Of a DNA stretch of 64,000 nucleotides, positions 47,518 to 56,925 are shown piece by piece. How positions within the stretch are numbered: the stretch's first letter is position 1; each line of letters begins with the position of its first letter. Where the stretch lies: the NCBI RefSeq assembly GCF_014192155.1, contig NZ_JACHXO010000006.1, forward strand, positions 248,001-312,000, given 5' to 3'. This stretch comes from Roseateles terrae (GTDB taxonomy: Bacteria > Pseudomonadota > Gammaproteobacteria > Burkholderiales > Burkholderiaceae_C). Below the pieces are notes generated by a model, which saw nothing but the letters and a program-made list of their open reading frames with translations, was not told the origin of the DNA and made no database searches. The position numbers and the translations under genes are program-made.

Positions 47518-50259
47518 TTACGCGCCGGGCGCCTGAGGGGGCTTACCTCCGCCTTGACCTTGACCTACACCGTCGCCTTTGCCTGCTTCCTCCCCTTTGC
47601 CGTCGCCCTCCTCCAGCGGCACCGGCTTCTGGCCCGCCAGCAACCCGGCGCGGCGCAAGCGGTCCAGCACGTCAAAGAGCAGATCGCTCTTGACGCCGTA
47701 CGCTGCACGCGGCGAATTCACAAATCCGCTGGCGTTCAAAATCAGATTGGTGCCTTCGGCGTTGATCCCATCCAGCTGGACATTGGGCGCCGGAGATCCC
47801 AGGACCGATGGATGGGCGCGGAAGGCCTCCAGAATGATCGCCCGTGACCGAGTGATGTCGGTGGCCAGCGGCATCGGCAGCTTGAACTGCACCATGCCCA
47901 GGGACTCCCCATACGTCACGTTGCGAACGATCTTGGTGATGAACTCCGAATTGGGGACGATGACGGTGGAGCGATCCCCCATCTGGATTTCGGTCGCCCG
48001 CACGTTGATGCGGCGGATGTCCCCCTCCACCCCGGACAGCGCCACCCAGTCCCCGACCTTCACCGGCCGCTCGGCCAGCAGAATCAGTCCGGAGACAAAG
48101 TTCTGCACCACCGCCTGCAGGCCGAAGCCGATGCCCACAGACAGCGCGCTGGCCACCCACGCCACCCGTTCCAGACCCACCCCCACGGCGGACATTGCCG
48201 CTGCGATGACGGCCACCACGCCAACGTAACCAAACAGGGTGGTGGCGGACATGCGCATGCCCGCATCCATCCGGGTGGTGGGCATGTAGTGGGTGGCCAG
48301 CCACTGCTTGAGCAGCCGCACGGCGATGAGGCCGAGCACCAGCACCGCCAGGCCCTGCAGCAGGGCCATCGGCCGGAGGCTCAGTTCGCCGATCGACAGC
48401 CCTTCCTGGATGCGACCCGCACGGGCAAAGAGTTCCAGTGGGCCTTCCCCAAAAGGAGCGAGCAGCAGCACAACGGCGAACATCGCCACCATGACGCGGG
48501 CGGCACCGGTCAGCAGCACGGCGGCCTGAGCCCGGGCGCGGGCGGCGGGGGTCGCTGCAGCGGCGTGATGAGCGGCCGTGCCGCCGCCACTGGAATGACC
48601 GGGACCTCCAGCACTGCTGGCGGCGCCGGAGCTGCCCGATCCGCCTGGGTGATCCTCCTGCGCCGCTGCGGCCTGCTGGCTGCGCTTGAGCAGCCATTGC
48701 CCGATGTCCTCCACCATCGTGGACAGCAGATAGGCCGCGCTGAGAACGATCAGCCCCCAGACCAGCTGGTTCACCACAAAGCTGCCCAGGCCTACGTAAC
48801 CGATCAGCACCGCCAGCAGAGAGGCCGCCAGCACCATCCACAAGGCGGAACGCAGCAGCGACAACCACAGCGGCAGGCTGGGCGGTGGCTCGGAGGGCGC
48901 ATGGCTGTCCGACTTGCCGCTGGCGGGGGTCCCGGGCGTGACCGCCTCGCCGGCGCCAGTGCCCCCGCCTTCGCTATCCGCCGGCGGCGCGCCGGGCACC
49001 TCACCCTTGCGCTGCGCCTGCCGCAAGGCCGCGCCCAGCAACAGGATGAAAACCAGCGAGGAAGCTGCACTGATCGTCCACAGCATCGCATCGCTGGCCT
49101 GCAGCGCACTGGCCAGCCGCGCCAGGATCCAGGCCGCGACGATGGTGAGCGAGAACGTCGCCGGGAACCAGGCCAGCCGCGAGGCGGTCGTGTCCGGAAT
49201 CGGCGGCAGCCGCCAGGAGGGCTTGCGCGGCATCAGCAGCGCGGACGCCAGGCCATACACAAAGGCACCGAACCAGACAATCGCTTCGGCGTGCGCCAGC
49301 CATTGGTCCAGACGAGCGGTGGAGTTCTCGCCCAGGCTCAGCACCAGGACCGCTGCATGACCGATCAGGCCGGGCATCAGCGTACGCGTCAGAAGAACGC
49401 CGCCGGCATACAGCGACCGTCGCAGCCGCCCCGGCGCCACCCGGTGCGCGGTGAGATGCGCCACCCCGCGCTGCACGCCGAACTGCAGCGACATCAGCAC
49501 CGCCACCGTCGCGGCCAGGGTCAGCCATTGGCCGGGGGTGACCCCGGTCATCCGCAGCCGCAGCTCGTCGCCGAAGTCCTGCAGGCGGCGCATGTCCGCT
49601 GCGGTGTCCCGCGCGAACTTGCGCCAGAAGTGCACGCCCACCAGGGCATCGACCTTTTCTCCCAGCCGCGCGCCCAGCTGGGAACGACGGTTCTCCAAGG
49701 CCGTGGCGGCCGCCTGCTCCGCCTCCACCGCCATCAGCCGCGCGAGCTTGATCTGGGAATCCAGCCGCGACACCGAAGCCATCAGATCGGCCCGCTGCTT
49801 GGCGACGTCACTCGATTCCTTGACGCCATCCGCGGGCTTGCCGAGCTGCGCAAGCCGGGCCTGCACATCCTGCAGCTCCGGCTCCAGCGCCGCAGCCGCT
49901 TCCTGCGCCTGGGTCTGGGCCGACAAGGCGCGCTTGCGCAGTTGCAGGGTGGCAGCGTCGTCCAGGGTGTCGTCCTGCAGACGGCGGACGGTGTCCATGT
50001 CCTTGCGGGCGGCGTCCAGCAACTGGGCGGGGTCGGGCGGCGCGCTGTCCGGCGCTTGCTGGGCCGCGGCCAGCGCCGCAGCGCCGAGCAGCAGCGAGAG
50101 CATCAGCTGGCGCAGCACGCGGCGTAGCAGATGCGGCAGCGGTTGCGACTGCAGGGGCTGCAACAAGTGCAGCAGCGGAGACAGCAGCGCGTGAAGCATC
50201 GAAGGGCGGGGCCTGCGCACCGGGCCGGGCATCAGAGAGGGCAGGAACGAACTTGGCAT
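47518..50259 (-). CDS. Large MscS-family mechanosensitive channel protein
   Basis: Predicted inner-membrane tension-gated channel, 913 residues. N-terminal signal or anchor (about 30-66), a periplasmic coiled-coil region (70-215), a membrane domain of many helices interrupted by two Gly/Ser/Pro-rich loops (about 425-465 and 545-585), and the C-terminal MscS core: pore helix region VASALSVGIGFGLQAVVQNFVSG, then ERPVKVGDWV, GDRSTVIVPNSEFI. It resembles the MscK/DUF3772 group. The tail is Gly-rich. The first ATG is used; starts at residues 21 or 53 are possible. Confidence 0.92.
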   Translation of the reverse strand: MPSSFLPSLMPGPVRRPRPSMLHALLSPLLHLLQPLQSQPLPHLLRRVLRQLMLSLLLGAAALAAAQQAPDSAPPDPAQLLDAARKDMDTVRRLQDDTLDDAATLQLRKRALSAQTQAQEAAAALEPELQDVQARLAQLGKPADGVKESSDVAKQRADLMASVSRLDSQIKLARLMAVEAEQAAATALENRRSQLGARLGEKVDALVGVHFWRKFARDTAADMRRLQDFGDELRLRMTGVTPGQWLTLAATVAVLMSLQFGVQRGVAHLTAHRVAPGRLRRSLYAGGVLLTRTLMPGLIGHAAVLVLSLGENSTARLDQWLAHAEAIVWFGAFVYGLASALLMPRKPSWRLPPIPDTTASRLAWFPATFSLTIVAAWILARLASALQASDAMLWTISAASSLVFILLLGAALRQAQRKGEVPGAPPADSEGGGTGAGEAVTPGTPASGKSDSHAPSEPPPSLPLWLSLLRSALWMVLAASLLAVLIGYVGLGSFVVNQLVWGLIVLSAAYLLSTMVEDIGQWLLKRSQQAAAAQEDHPGGSGSSGAASSAGGPGHSSGGGTAAHHAAAATPAARARAQAAVLLTGAARVMVAMFAVVLLLAPFGEGPLELFARAGRIQEGLSIGELSLRPMALLQGLAVLVLGLIAVRLLKQWLATHYMPTTRMDAGMRMSATTLFGYVGVVAVIAAAMSAVGVGLERVAWVASALSVGIGFGLQAVVQNFVSGLILLAERPVKVGDWVALSGVEGDIRRINVRATEIQMGDRSTVIVPNSEFITKIVRNVTYGESLGMVQFKLPMPLATDITRSRAIILEAFRAHPSVLGSPAPNVQLDGINAEGTNLILNASGFVNSPRAAYGVKSDLLFDVLDRLRRAGLLAGQKPVPLEEGDGKGEEAGKGDGVGQGQGGGKPPQAPGA

Positions 50260-50370
50260 CTGCCGATTGTGGCGTCAGGGCCCGATTCGGTCGGTGCGGC
50301 CCCAAACGAAGGCGCACAGTGTCCGGATCGGCGGACAGGTCCTGCACGGAACCTCACGCCGGGCGCCCCA

Positions 50371-50401
50371 AAAGCAAAACGCCTGGCCGAAGCCAGGCGT
50401 T
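50371..50401 (-). terminator. Rho-independent terminator after the second VYITG gene
   Basis: Perfect stem ACGCCTGGC / GCCAGGCGT with a 4-base TTCG-type loop (50380-50401), followed on the minus strand by TTTGCTTTT. Confidence 0.82.
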
Positions 50402-50445
50402 GGTGCCAGCGCGCAAGCGCCGTCTGAAGCAGCGTACCGCTGAGA

Positions 50446-50709
50446 TCAGCAGAGCTGCGTGGTGCAGGCCACCTGTGCGGCAGCCACAACGGCACCGCTC
50501 GCACGCTTGGACCGGCTGCCGGTGATGTAGACGGTGGGCAACTGCTTCACTTCCAGGCCATCGGCACGCTTGCCGGTGATGTAGACCGTCTCCAGCTGGA
50601 TGGCGGATGCCAGACGGTCCTGCTGGGCTTGATGGTGGGTGATGCTCAGTGTGAGGGCGACCGTGGCGCCGAGACCGAAAGCGAATGCCTTGAAACTGGT
50701 GCTGCTCAT
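50446..50709 (-). CDS. Small exported protein with two VYITG motifs (paralogue)
   Basis: 87 residues. Start at ATG 50709 with AAGGAG upstream. The hydrophobic N-terminus (FKAFAFGLGATVALTLS) matches that of the 47079-47387 product (VKALAFGIVATAALAVG). The two motifs are LETVYITGKR and LPTVYITGSR, spaced about 20 residues apart. The C-terminus has two cysteines (VACTTQLC), absent in the paralogue. Function unknown; its own terminator follows. Confidence 0.82.
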   Translation of the reverse strand: MSSTSFKAFAFGLGATVALTLSITHHQAQQDRLASAIQLETVYITGKRADGLEVKQLPTVYITGSRSKRASGAVVAAAQVACTTQLC

Positions 50710-50815
50710 GATGTTCTCCTTGGGGTTTGCTGCGTCAGTGATCACAGTGTCGGCAACGGCCTGCGGACTTTCCAGGCGCTCGCGATGAATGCGCGGCAAA
50801 GTGGTGTGAACTGCA
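50710..50815 (-). promoter_or_regulatory. Upstream region conserved with the paralogue at 47079-47387
   Basis: GCAGTTCAC (minus strand, 50806-50814) about 98 bases ahead of the start, then TCGCGAGCGCCTGGAAAG and GACACTGTGATCACTGACGCA, line up with the region before the paralogue (TCGCGCGCGCCTGGAGAG, GACACTGCATTCACTGACCC). Confidence 0.45.
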
Positions 50816-50906
50816 TCCGGCCACGACGAACGTCGGAGCGTGATGGCGTGCGATCCCGGCGCACTTCAATACACATCAGAGGGCGTCCCGGGGAGGCGGC
50901 GAGACG

Positions 50907-50933
50907 AAAAAAAACCCGCCACCAGGGCGGGTT
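50907..50933 (-). terminator. Rho-independent terminator after the 59-residue protein gene
   Basis: Stem AACCCGCC / GGCGGGTT (50913-50920 with 50926-50933), loop ACCAG, followed on the minus strand by a run of T. Confidence 0.85.
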
Positions 50934-50974
50934 CGAGCGGTGCAGACAGCAGACCGGGAGGGCCGGCAGGTCCC

Positions 50975-51154
50975 TCAGCCGCGAGGTTTGCTGGCCTGCT
51001 CGGCCTGAGGGCCGGGCACCGACTGGCTGCTGGCCCAGTGGGCCGGCGCGGACCGGCGCACCACATCGGCGCGGTCCGCCAGGCAGACCGCAATGACCGC
51101 GGCACTGACCACGGCGGCCAGTGCGGTGAAGAAGGTTTTGGTGACGTCGCTCAT
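50975..51154 (-). CDS. Small membrane or exported protein (59 residues)
   Basis: Not recognised. From ATG 51154 (GGGAGAG upstream) the product has one hydrophobic helix (MSDVTKTFFTALAAVVSAAV, to about residue 25), then a polar tail (RSAPAHWASSQSVPGPQ). It has a strong terminator of its own. It lies beside the second VYITG gene, and its upstream region carries three copies of the TGAACTG(C/T) element found before both VYITG genes, so the three may be co-regulated. Confidence 0.65.
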   Translation of the reverse strand: MSDVTKTFFTALAAVVSAAVIAVCLADRADVVRRSAPAHWASSQSVPGPQAEQASKPRG

Positions 51155-51575
51155 GAGGCTCTCCCTGTGTCTGCTGAAATCGGTATGGATGCTGACGGTG
51201 TCCGGCGCGCTTTGCAGAACGCGCTCCGGTCGCCGCAGACTCCCTGACTCGACCAGGGGCAACGGCGCAAGATGAACTGTGCGCGAGTGGCAGGGTGACC
51301 GCCACGCCGACGCGATGAACTGCGGACGTCCAGCGATGAACTGCTGCTGGAACGCACGGATGCAGCGTAGTCGGCTGCACCCCTTCCCGCCCTCCCCCAG
51401 AGTGGGGAACTCGGTTCACCATTCGGGGGAGCCTCATGAAGATTGGGGAGGGTGTGTCCGCGGACACCCCGTCCGCGGCGACAGGGGGCTTTCAGGTGCC
51501 GCCGTGACCCGTCACACCCGCGGAGTGGGTCCTGGCCCTATCATGGCGAGTTCGCCTCTTGCTGTGTCCAGGCCC
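51155..51575. promoter_or_regulatory. Divergent regulatory region with repeated TGAACTGC elements (small gene / uvrA)
   Basis: About 420 bases without a supported gene. TGAACTGT at 51273 and TGAACTGC at 51316 and 51337 occur in the same orientation at 43- and 21-base intervals (about four and two helical turns). On the uvrA side, TATCAT (51538-51543) is a possible -10. No LexA box (CTGT-N8-ACAG) was seen. Confidence 0.4.
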
Positions 51576-54500
51576 ATGTCCACCAATGTTTCGCCGTCCA
51601 ACACCGTAACGTCCGATGTGGCCGATGCCCTCGAGCAACGGGGGCCGACGCTGCCTGGGCCGGTGGCCAACACGCCGGCCCTGGCCGGCGCCGCGCAGCC
51701 GGCCGGTCCGGCTCCTTCCGAGGTGCCGATGATCCGCGTGCGCGGCGCGCGCACCCACAACCTCAAGAACATCGACGTTGACCTGCCCCGCAACCAGTTG
51801 GTGGTGATCACGGGGCTGTCCGGATCGGGCAAGTCGAGCCTGGCCTTTGACACGCTCTATGCGGAAGGGCAGCGCCGGTATGTGGAAAGCCTGTCTGCCT
51901 ATGCCCGTCAGTTCCTGCAGCTGATGGACAAGCCGGAGGTGGATGTCATCGAGGGCCTGTCCCCCGCCATCTCCATCGAGCAGAAGGCCACCAGCCACAA
52001 CCCGCGCTCCACCGTGGGCACGGTGACGGAAATCCACGACTACCTGCGTCTGCTGTACGCCCGCGCCGGCACGCCGTTCTGCCCGGATCATCATCTGCCG
52101 CTGGAGGCGCAGAGCGTCGGGCAGATGGTGGATGCCGTGCTCGCCATGGCGGACGAATCCCGCCTGATGGTGCTGGCCCCGGTGGTGCGGGACCGCAAGG
52201 GCGAGTTCCTTGAACTGTTCCAGGACCTGCAGGCGCAGGGCTATGTGCGCTTCCGGGTGGATGGCCGCACCGTCGAGGTGCCGGACCTGCCGGCGCTGAA
52301 GAAGGCGGAGAAGCACGACATCGACGTGGTGGTCGATCGCATCAAGCTGCGTCACGACAGCGCCGACAGCCTGCGCCAGCGCCTGGCCGAAAGCTTCGAG
52401 GCCGCCCTGCGCCTGGCCGACGGACGCGCCCTGGTGCTCAACATGGACACCGAAGCCGAGCACATCTATTCCAGCAAGTTCGCCTGCCCCATCTGCAGCT
52501 ATTCATTGCCGGAGCTGGAGCCGCGCCTGTTCTCCTTCAACTCGCCGGTGGGGGCCTGCCCGTCGTGTGAGGGTCTGGGTCAGGTGGTGGTGTTTGATCC
52601 GGAGCGGGTCGTGGCCTTCCCGTCACTGAGCATGGCCAGCGGCGCGGTCAAGGGCTGGGACCGTCGCAATGCCTACACCTTCTCCATGCTGGAGTCGGTG
52701 GCCAAGCACTACGATTTCGACATCGAAAAGCCGTTTGAAGAATTGCCCGCGCTGGCGCAGCAGGTCCTGCTGCAAGGCTCCGGCGAGGACGAGATCAGCT
52801 TTGTCTATCAGGCCGAAGGCGCCAATGGACGCAAGCGAAGCGTGAAGCGGTCCCATCCGTTCGAAGGCATCCTGCCCACCCTGCAACGGCGTTTCAAGGA
52901 AACCGATTCGGCCACGGTGCGGGAAGAGCTGGCACGTTATCAGAGCGCCAAGCCCTGCCCGCATTGCGAAGGCTCGCGCCTGCGTCGCGAGGCCCGGAAT
53001 GTGCTGCTGCAGCCCGCCGATGCGCCGGAGGGCGTGCGGGGCAAGCCCATCTATGAAGTGGAGCACGCCACGCTGCGCGAGGCGCTGGTCTACTTTGAGC
53101 AGTTGCGGCTCAAGGGCGCCAAGGCGGAAATCGCGGACAAGGTGATCCGCGAGATCGCCTCCCGGTTGCGATTCCTCAACGACGTCGGCCTGAACTATCT
53201 CAGCCTGGACCGGAGCGCGGACACCTTGTCCGGCGGTGAGGCGCAGCGCATCCGGCTCGCCTCGCAGATCGGCTCGGGGCTGACCGGCGTGATGTACGTG
53301 CTGGATGAACCCAGCATCGGTCTGCACCAGCGGGACAACGACCGTCTGATCGCCACCCTGCGCCGCCTGCGGGACCTCGGCAACAGCGTGCTGGTGGTGG
53401 AGCACGATGAGGACGCCATCCGCGCGGCCGACCATGTGCTGGACCTGGGGCCGGGCGCCGGCGTGCATGGCGGCCGCATCATGGCGCAGGGCACGCCGGA
53501 GGAGGTGGCGGCCACGCCCGGGTCTTCGACCGGGCGGTATCTGAGCGGCCTGGATCGCATCGAGGTTCCCCGCAAGCGCCACAGCCTGGCCGACATGCCG
53601 GAGGCCCGCACCCTCAAGATCGTCAATGCCACCGGCAACAACCTCAAGGGGGTCTCGGTGGAGATTCCGGTGGGGCTGCTGACCTGCGTGACGGGCGTGT
53701 CCGGCTCCGGCAAGAGCACGCTGGTGAACGACACGCTTTACGCCGCCGTGTCCCGCAAGCTCTATCAGAGCCATCAGGAACCGGCGCCGCATGACGAGAT
53801 TGACGGCATGGAGGCCTTTGACAAGGTCATCAACGTCGACCAGTCGCCGATCGGACGCACACCGCGCTCCAATCCCGCCACCTACACCGGCCTCTTCACG
53901 CCGATCCGCGAGTTGTTCGCCGAGATGCCGACCGCCCGCGAACGGGGATACGGCGCCGGCCGCTTCAGCTTCAACGTCGCGGGCGGCCGATGCGAGTCCT
54001 GCCAGGGCGACGGCGTGCTGAAGGTGGAGATGCACTTCCTGCCGGACGTCTACGTGCCCTGCGACACCTGCGGCGGCAAGCGCTACAACCGCGAGACGCT
54101 GGAGGTCCTCTACAAGGGCAAGAGCATCTCCGAAGTGCTGGGCCTGACGGTGGAAGATGCGCTGGGCTTCTTCAGCGCGGTCCCGACGCTGGCGCGCAAG
54201 CTGCAGACGCTGATGGATGTGGGCCTGGGCTATGTGAAGCTCGGCCAGAGCGCCACCACCCTCTCCGGCGGTGAAGCGCAGCGGGTGAAGCTGGCACTGG
54301 AACTGTCCAAGCGCGACACCGGGCGCACCCTCTACATCCTGGACGAACCGACCACCGGCCTGCACTTTGCGGACATCGCGCTGCTGCTCAAGGTGCTTCA
54401 CCAGTTGCGGGATGCGGGCAACACCATCGTCATCATCGAACACAACCTGGACGTCATCAAAACGGCGGACTGGCTGATCGACATGGGCCCGGAAGGCGGA

Positions 54501-54605
54501 TCCGGAGGCGGCGAGCTGCTGGTGGCCGGCACGCCGGAGGATGTGGCGGCCTGCGAGACCAGCCATACCGGTCGGTATCTGAAACCGTTGCTGGCCCGCG
54601 GTTGA
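51576..54605 (+). CDS. uvrA: Excinuclease ABC subunit A
   Basis: Damage-recognition ATPase of nucleotide excision repair. 1009 residues from ATG 51576, about 65 longer than the E. coli protein; the extra is an Ala/Pro-rich N-terminus (1-52). Then [20 protein letters not shown], Walker [10 protein letters not shown] (80-88), zinc fingers CPICSY...CPSC and CESCQGDG...CDTCGG, signature [16 protein letters not shown], the second Walker [10 protein letters not shown] and [15 protein letters not shown]. An in-frame ATG at 51543 is an alternative start. Confidence 0.96.
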   Translation: MSTNVSPSNTVTSDVADALEQRGPTLPGPVANTPALAGAAQPAGPAPSEVPMIRVRGARTHNLKNIDVDLPRNQLVVITGLSGSGKSSLAFDTLYAEGQRRYVESLSAYARQFLQLMDKPEVDVIEGLSPAISIEQKATSHNPRSTVGTVTEIHDYLRLLYARAGTPFCPDHHLPLEAQSVGQMVDAVLAMADESRLMVLAPVVRDRKGEFLELFQDLQAQGYVRFRVDGRTVEVPDLPALKKAEKHDIDVVVDRIKLRHDSADSLRQRLAESFEAALRLADGRALVLNMDTEAEHIYSSKFACPICSYSLPELEPRLFSFNSPVGACPSCEGLGQVVVFDPERVVAFPSLSMASGAVKGWDRRNAYTFSMLESVAKHYDFDIEKPFEELPALAQQVLLQGSGEDEISFVYQAEGANGRKRSVKRSHPFEGILPTLQRRFKETDSATVREELARYQSAKPCPHCEGSRLRREARNVLLQPADAPEGVRGKPIYEVEHATLREALVYFEQLRLKGAKAEIADKVIREIASRLRFLNDVGLNYLSLDRSADTLSGGEAQRIRLASQIGSGLTGVMYVLDEPSIGLHQRDNDRLIATLRRLRDLGNSVLVVEHDEDAIRAADHVLDLGPGAGVHGGRIMAQGTPEEVAATPGSSTGRYLSGLDRIEVPRKRHSLADMPEARTLKIVNATGNNLKGVSVEIPVGLLTCVTGVSGSGKSTLVNDTLYAAVSRKLYQSHQEPAPHDEIDGMEAFDKVINVDQSPIGRTPRSNPATYTGLFTPIRELFAEMPTARERGYGAGRFSFNVAGGRCESCQGDGVLKVEMHFLPDVYVPCDTCGGKRYNRETLEVLYKGKSISEVLGLTVEDALGFFSAVPTLARKLQTLMDVGLGYVKLGQSATTLSGGEAQRVKLALELSKRDTGRTLYILDEPTTGLHFADIALLLKVLHQLRDAGNTIVIIEHNLDVIKTADWLIDMGPEGGSGGGELLVAGTPEDVAACETSHTGRYLKPLLARG

Positions 54606-54630
54606 TTCGGCCGGTGCGGTCGGCCTGCTG

Positions 54631-55452
54631 CTACCGCGGCGACTGCTGCGGCTGCGGCCGCCGACGCCTCACGTCCCGCAAGCCGAGCAAGCTCAGCAGA
54701 CCCGCCGCCAAGAGCATCCAGCTCTGCGGCTCGGGCACCGGCGACGGCGTGGGCGCGGGGAAGGGAGAGGGACCCGGCGACGGCACGGGCGTCGGCACCC
54801 CTGACGCGGCACTGCCGGGTGGCAACAGCACCAGCCCCAAGCCTGGCGGCGGCACGTTCGCGCTGCCACCGCCCAGCGGCATGGCGGTCGGCGTCAGGGC
54901 GGGAAGTCCGGCGGCTTGTGTGAAGCTGCCCGCATCCCCATTGCCGGCGCCGCCGCCCTCGACCTGCGGCGCACCGGCGGCCGGTGGGTCAAACAGCAAT
55001 GGCGTGGTGTCTTCTTCGGTCGACCGACCCGGTGCACCGGCGGCCTTCAGCGCGCCCCGCGTGATGCGGCTGACGTTGCGGCAGACCGTCGGCACCAGCA
55101 GGCACTGACCGTCCTCGCAATAGACCAGACCGCGCTCGAGCGCCGTGTCCTTCCACTTCGCACGGGAAACCGACCGGCACACCTGGCCGGTGCCGAAATG
55201 CATGTCGCGAATCTGCGGACCGTAGTCGTAGGACCCCAGGATGGCGTCCCGGCGGATGTCGACGATCTCGTCGTACCGGCGTGCCTGCATCCGCGCCTTG
55301 AGCTTGGCACGAGTGGCAGCCGGAATGTCCTGATAGCGATCCACGGCCGCCACGAGATCCCCCATGAACGGGTTCACACCGGGACGGTCCCAGGAGCACT
55401 GCGGCAGCGTCAGGCTGGACGCGGCCAAGGCGACGGAAGCAACCAACGACAT
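54631..55452 (-). CDS. MHFG-type PEP-CTERM protein
   Basis: Exported protein of 273 residues. A short hydrophobic N-terminus is followed by a domain with four cysteines and the motif IRDMHFGTGQVC (MHFG at 84-87), a Gly/Pro/Ser-rich linker, and the C-terminal sorting signal VPEPQSWMLLAAGLLSLLGL plus Arg-rich tail, the PEP-CTERM pattern read by exosortase/EpsH systems. I recall an MHFG family of PEP-CTERM proteins in Burkholderiales; its function is not known to me. The exosortase is not in the window. It converges with uvrA. Confidence 0.9.
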   Translation of the reverse strand: MSLVASVALAASSLTLPQCSWDRPGVNPFMGDLVAAVDRYQDIPAATRAKLKARMQARRYDEIVDIRRDAILGSYDYGPQIRDMHFGTGQVCRSVSRAKWKDTALERGLVYCEDGQCLLVPTVCRNVSRITRGALKAAGAPGRSTEEDTTPLLFDPPAAGAPQVEGGGAGNGDAGSFTQAAGLPALTPTAMPLGGGSANVPPPGLGLVLLPPGSAASGVPTPVPSPGPSPFPAPTPSPVPEPQSWMLLAAGLLSLLGLRDVRRRRPQPQQSPR

Positions 55453-55749
55453 CGATTCTTGTGTGTTCAGCCGGCCTGCACAGGGTCAGACCTTGCTGTG
55501 TCGCGCCGTATCTACTTGTATCGGCACGTGGTCCGAGTGTAGGGACGCGCACTCGACCTGCTGGCCTCGAACCCCTCAGCCGGGGGTGTTCAAACCGGGG
55601 GTTTTGCATCGGTCGGCACAACATTCGCACGACGCGTCGGCAGAGCAAACAATGAGACGTGCCGCGCGAGTGCCGCAGTCTGCGTGAGGGGCAACACGGA
55701 CGGCCGCCGGTTTTCGCTGGTATCGTGGTGGCAGATGTTCCCCACCGCC

Positions 55750-56127
55750 ATGTCCGACGCCTCCGCCCCCCGCCACGTCCTGTATGTCGAGGACGACCGC
55801 ATCAACATCGTGTTGATGGAGGAAGTCTTCCGCCTGATGCCCGGCTGGGTCCTGCACATCGCAGAAACCGGCGCCCAGGCGATGGAGATGCTGCCGCAGG
55901 TGATGCCCACCCTGGTGCTGATGGACATGAATCTGCCGGACATGAACGGCCTGCAGTTGATGGATCTGGTGAAGGCCGATCCGCGCCTGGCCCAGCTGCG
56001 CTGCGTGGCGCTCTCGGCCGATGTGATGGATGACCAGCGTCAGCGCGCCCGCGCGGCCGGTTTCCAGGACTACTGGCTCAAGCCCATTGACGTGCGTCAA
56101 TTGCGGCTGGCCCTCGAGAAACTCTGA
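55750..56127 (+). CDS. Stand-alone response-regulator receiver protein
   Basis: Single-domain CheY-like protein of 125 residues. Acidic pair in LYVEDDRINI, phosphoacceptor Asp59 (LVLMDMNLPDMNG), Thr/Ser switch in ALSADV and Lys in YWLKPID. No output domain, so it probably acts by protein contact or as a phosphorelay shuttle. ATG at 55750 is chosen by family fit; an in-frame ATG at 55735 has a weak GGTGG upstream. No kinase is adjacent. Confidence 0.88.
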   Translation: MSDASAPRHVLYVEDDRINIVLMEEVFRLMPGWVLHIAETGAQAMEMLPQVMPTLVLMDMNLPDMNGLQLMDLVKADPRLAQLRCVALSADVMDDQRQRARAAGFQDYWLKPIDVRQLRLALEKL

Positions 56128-56170
56128 CGCGCCCGATGCCGGATGCGTGCGACCGTTGATCGGCTCGCCA

Positions 56171-56196
56171 ATAAAAAAGCCCGCTTGATGCGGGCT
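56171..56196 (-). terminator. Rho-independent terminator after the SWIB/H1-like gene
   Basis: Stem AGCCCGC / GCGGGCT (56178-56184 with 56190-56196), loop of five bases, followed on the minus strand by TTTTTTATT. Confidence 0.85.
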
Positions 56197-56243
56197 TCAT
56201 CCAGAAGCGGGGGGGAACCTGTTGGCCCTCCCCCAGCCGGACC

Positions 56244-56699
56244 TCAGTCCTTGAGATGGCTGTTGATCAGCTTGGTCATCTCGAACATGTCGGCCTTGGC
56301 CTTGCCGAAGACTTCCTTCAGCTTGGCATCGGCATTGATGACGCGCTTTTGCGCTTCGTCCTGCAGCTTGTTCTTCTTGATGTATTCCCAGACCTTCTTG
56401 ATCACGTCCGTGCGCGGCAGCGGCTTGTCGCCGACGATCGCGCCCAGCGCGGGGCTGGGGGTCAGCGCCTTCATGAAGGCCGCATTGGGCGTGCGCTTCT
56501 TTGCAGGAGCGGCTGCCTTCTTTGCAGGTGCGGCCTTCTTGGCAGGAGCCGCCTTCTTGGCGGGGGCTGCTGCTGCCTTCTTTGCAGGAGCGGCAGGTGC
56601 AGCCTTCTTCGCAGGAGCAGCGGCAGCCTTCTTTGCAGGAGCCGCCTTCTTGGCCGGTGCTGCCTTCTTGGCGGGCGCGGCCTTCTTCGCAGTTGCCAT
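56244..56699 (-). CDS. SWIB/MDM2-domain protein with histone-H1-like AKKAAP repeats
   Basis: Nucleoid-associated type protein, 151 residues. The N-terminal 70 residues are Ala/Lys/Pro repeats (AKKAAP and AAPAKK), as in bacterial histone-H1-like proteins, and should bind DNA non-specifically. The C-terminal part (about 75-151) is a SWIB domain (NAAFMKALTPSPALGAIVG, RTDVIKKVWEYIKKNKLQD). GGAGAG precedes ATG 56699. The fusion is typical of Burkholderiales; Chlamydia has a related SWIB protein. Confidence 0.92.
   Translation of the reverse strand: MATAKKAAPAKKAAPAKKAAPAKKAAAAPAKKAAPAAPAKKAAAAPAKKAAPAKKAAPAKKAAAPAKKRTPNAAFMKALTPSPALGAIVGDKPLPRTDVIKKVWEYIKKNKLQDEAQKRVINADAKLKEVFGKAKADMFEMTKLINSHLKD
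56480..56696 (-). repeat. Tandem AKKAAP-coding repeats
   Basis: About a dozen degenerate 15-18-base units (GCAAAGAAGGC-type on the coding strand) encode the Lys/Ala/Pro-rich DNA-binding arm of the SWIB protein. Repeat length differs between copies (15, 18 and 24 bases), always in frame. Confidence 0.75.
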
Positions 56700-56925
56700 T
56701 TCGATTCTCTCCATCAAGGGTTGTTGATGTGCCGGGCCCTGGTGAAGGTCTGACGCCTTCGGTACTCGTTAGCACCCTGCGCGGGCAATGGTACTGCGGC
56801 CCTATCTCATTGAGAAGGCTTTACTGGAGAGAAATCGGCCCTCAAGTCAACGCCGGACCCCCTGTTTGTCGCGGCCTCGCATCATTTGATGGGGTGTCTC
56901 GGCGAATGAGGCGGCCGCCGACAGC

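Noticed and set aside
51400-51575. LexA (SOS) box ahead of uvrA
   Set aside because: No CTGT-N8-ACAG-like palindrome was found in the region; SOS control cannot be supported from sequence.
55585-55615. CCGGGGGT direct repeat and weak hairpin ahead of the receiver gene
   Set aside because: Short GC-rich similarity with no consistent stem or T run; indistinguishable from chance.
56480-56696. Regular repeats considered as a CRISPR array
   Set aside because: Units are adjacent and degenerate with no spacers, and they encode the AKKAAP arm of the SWIB protein.
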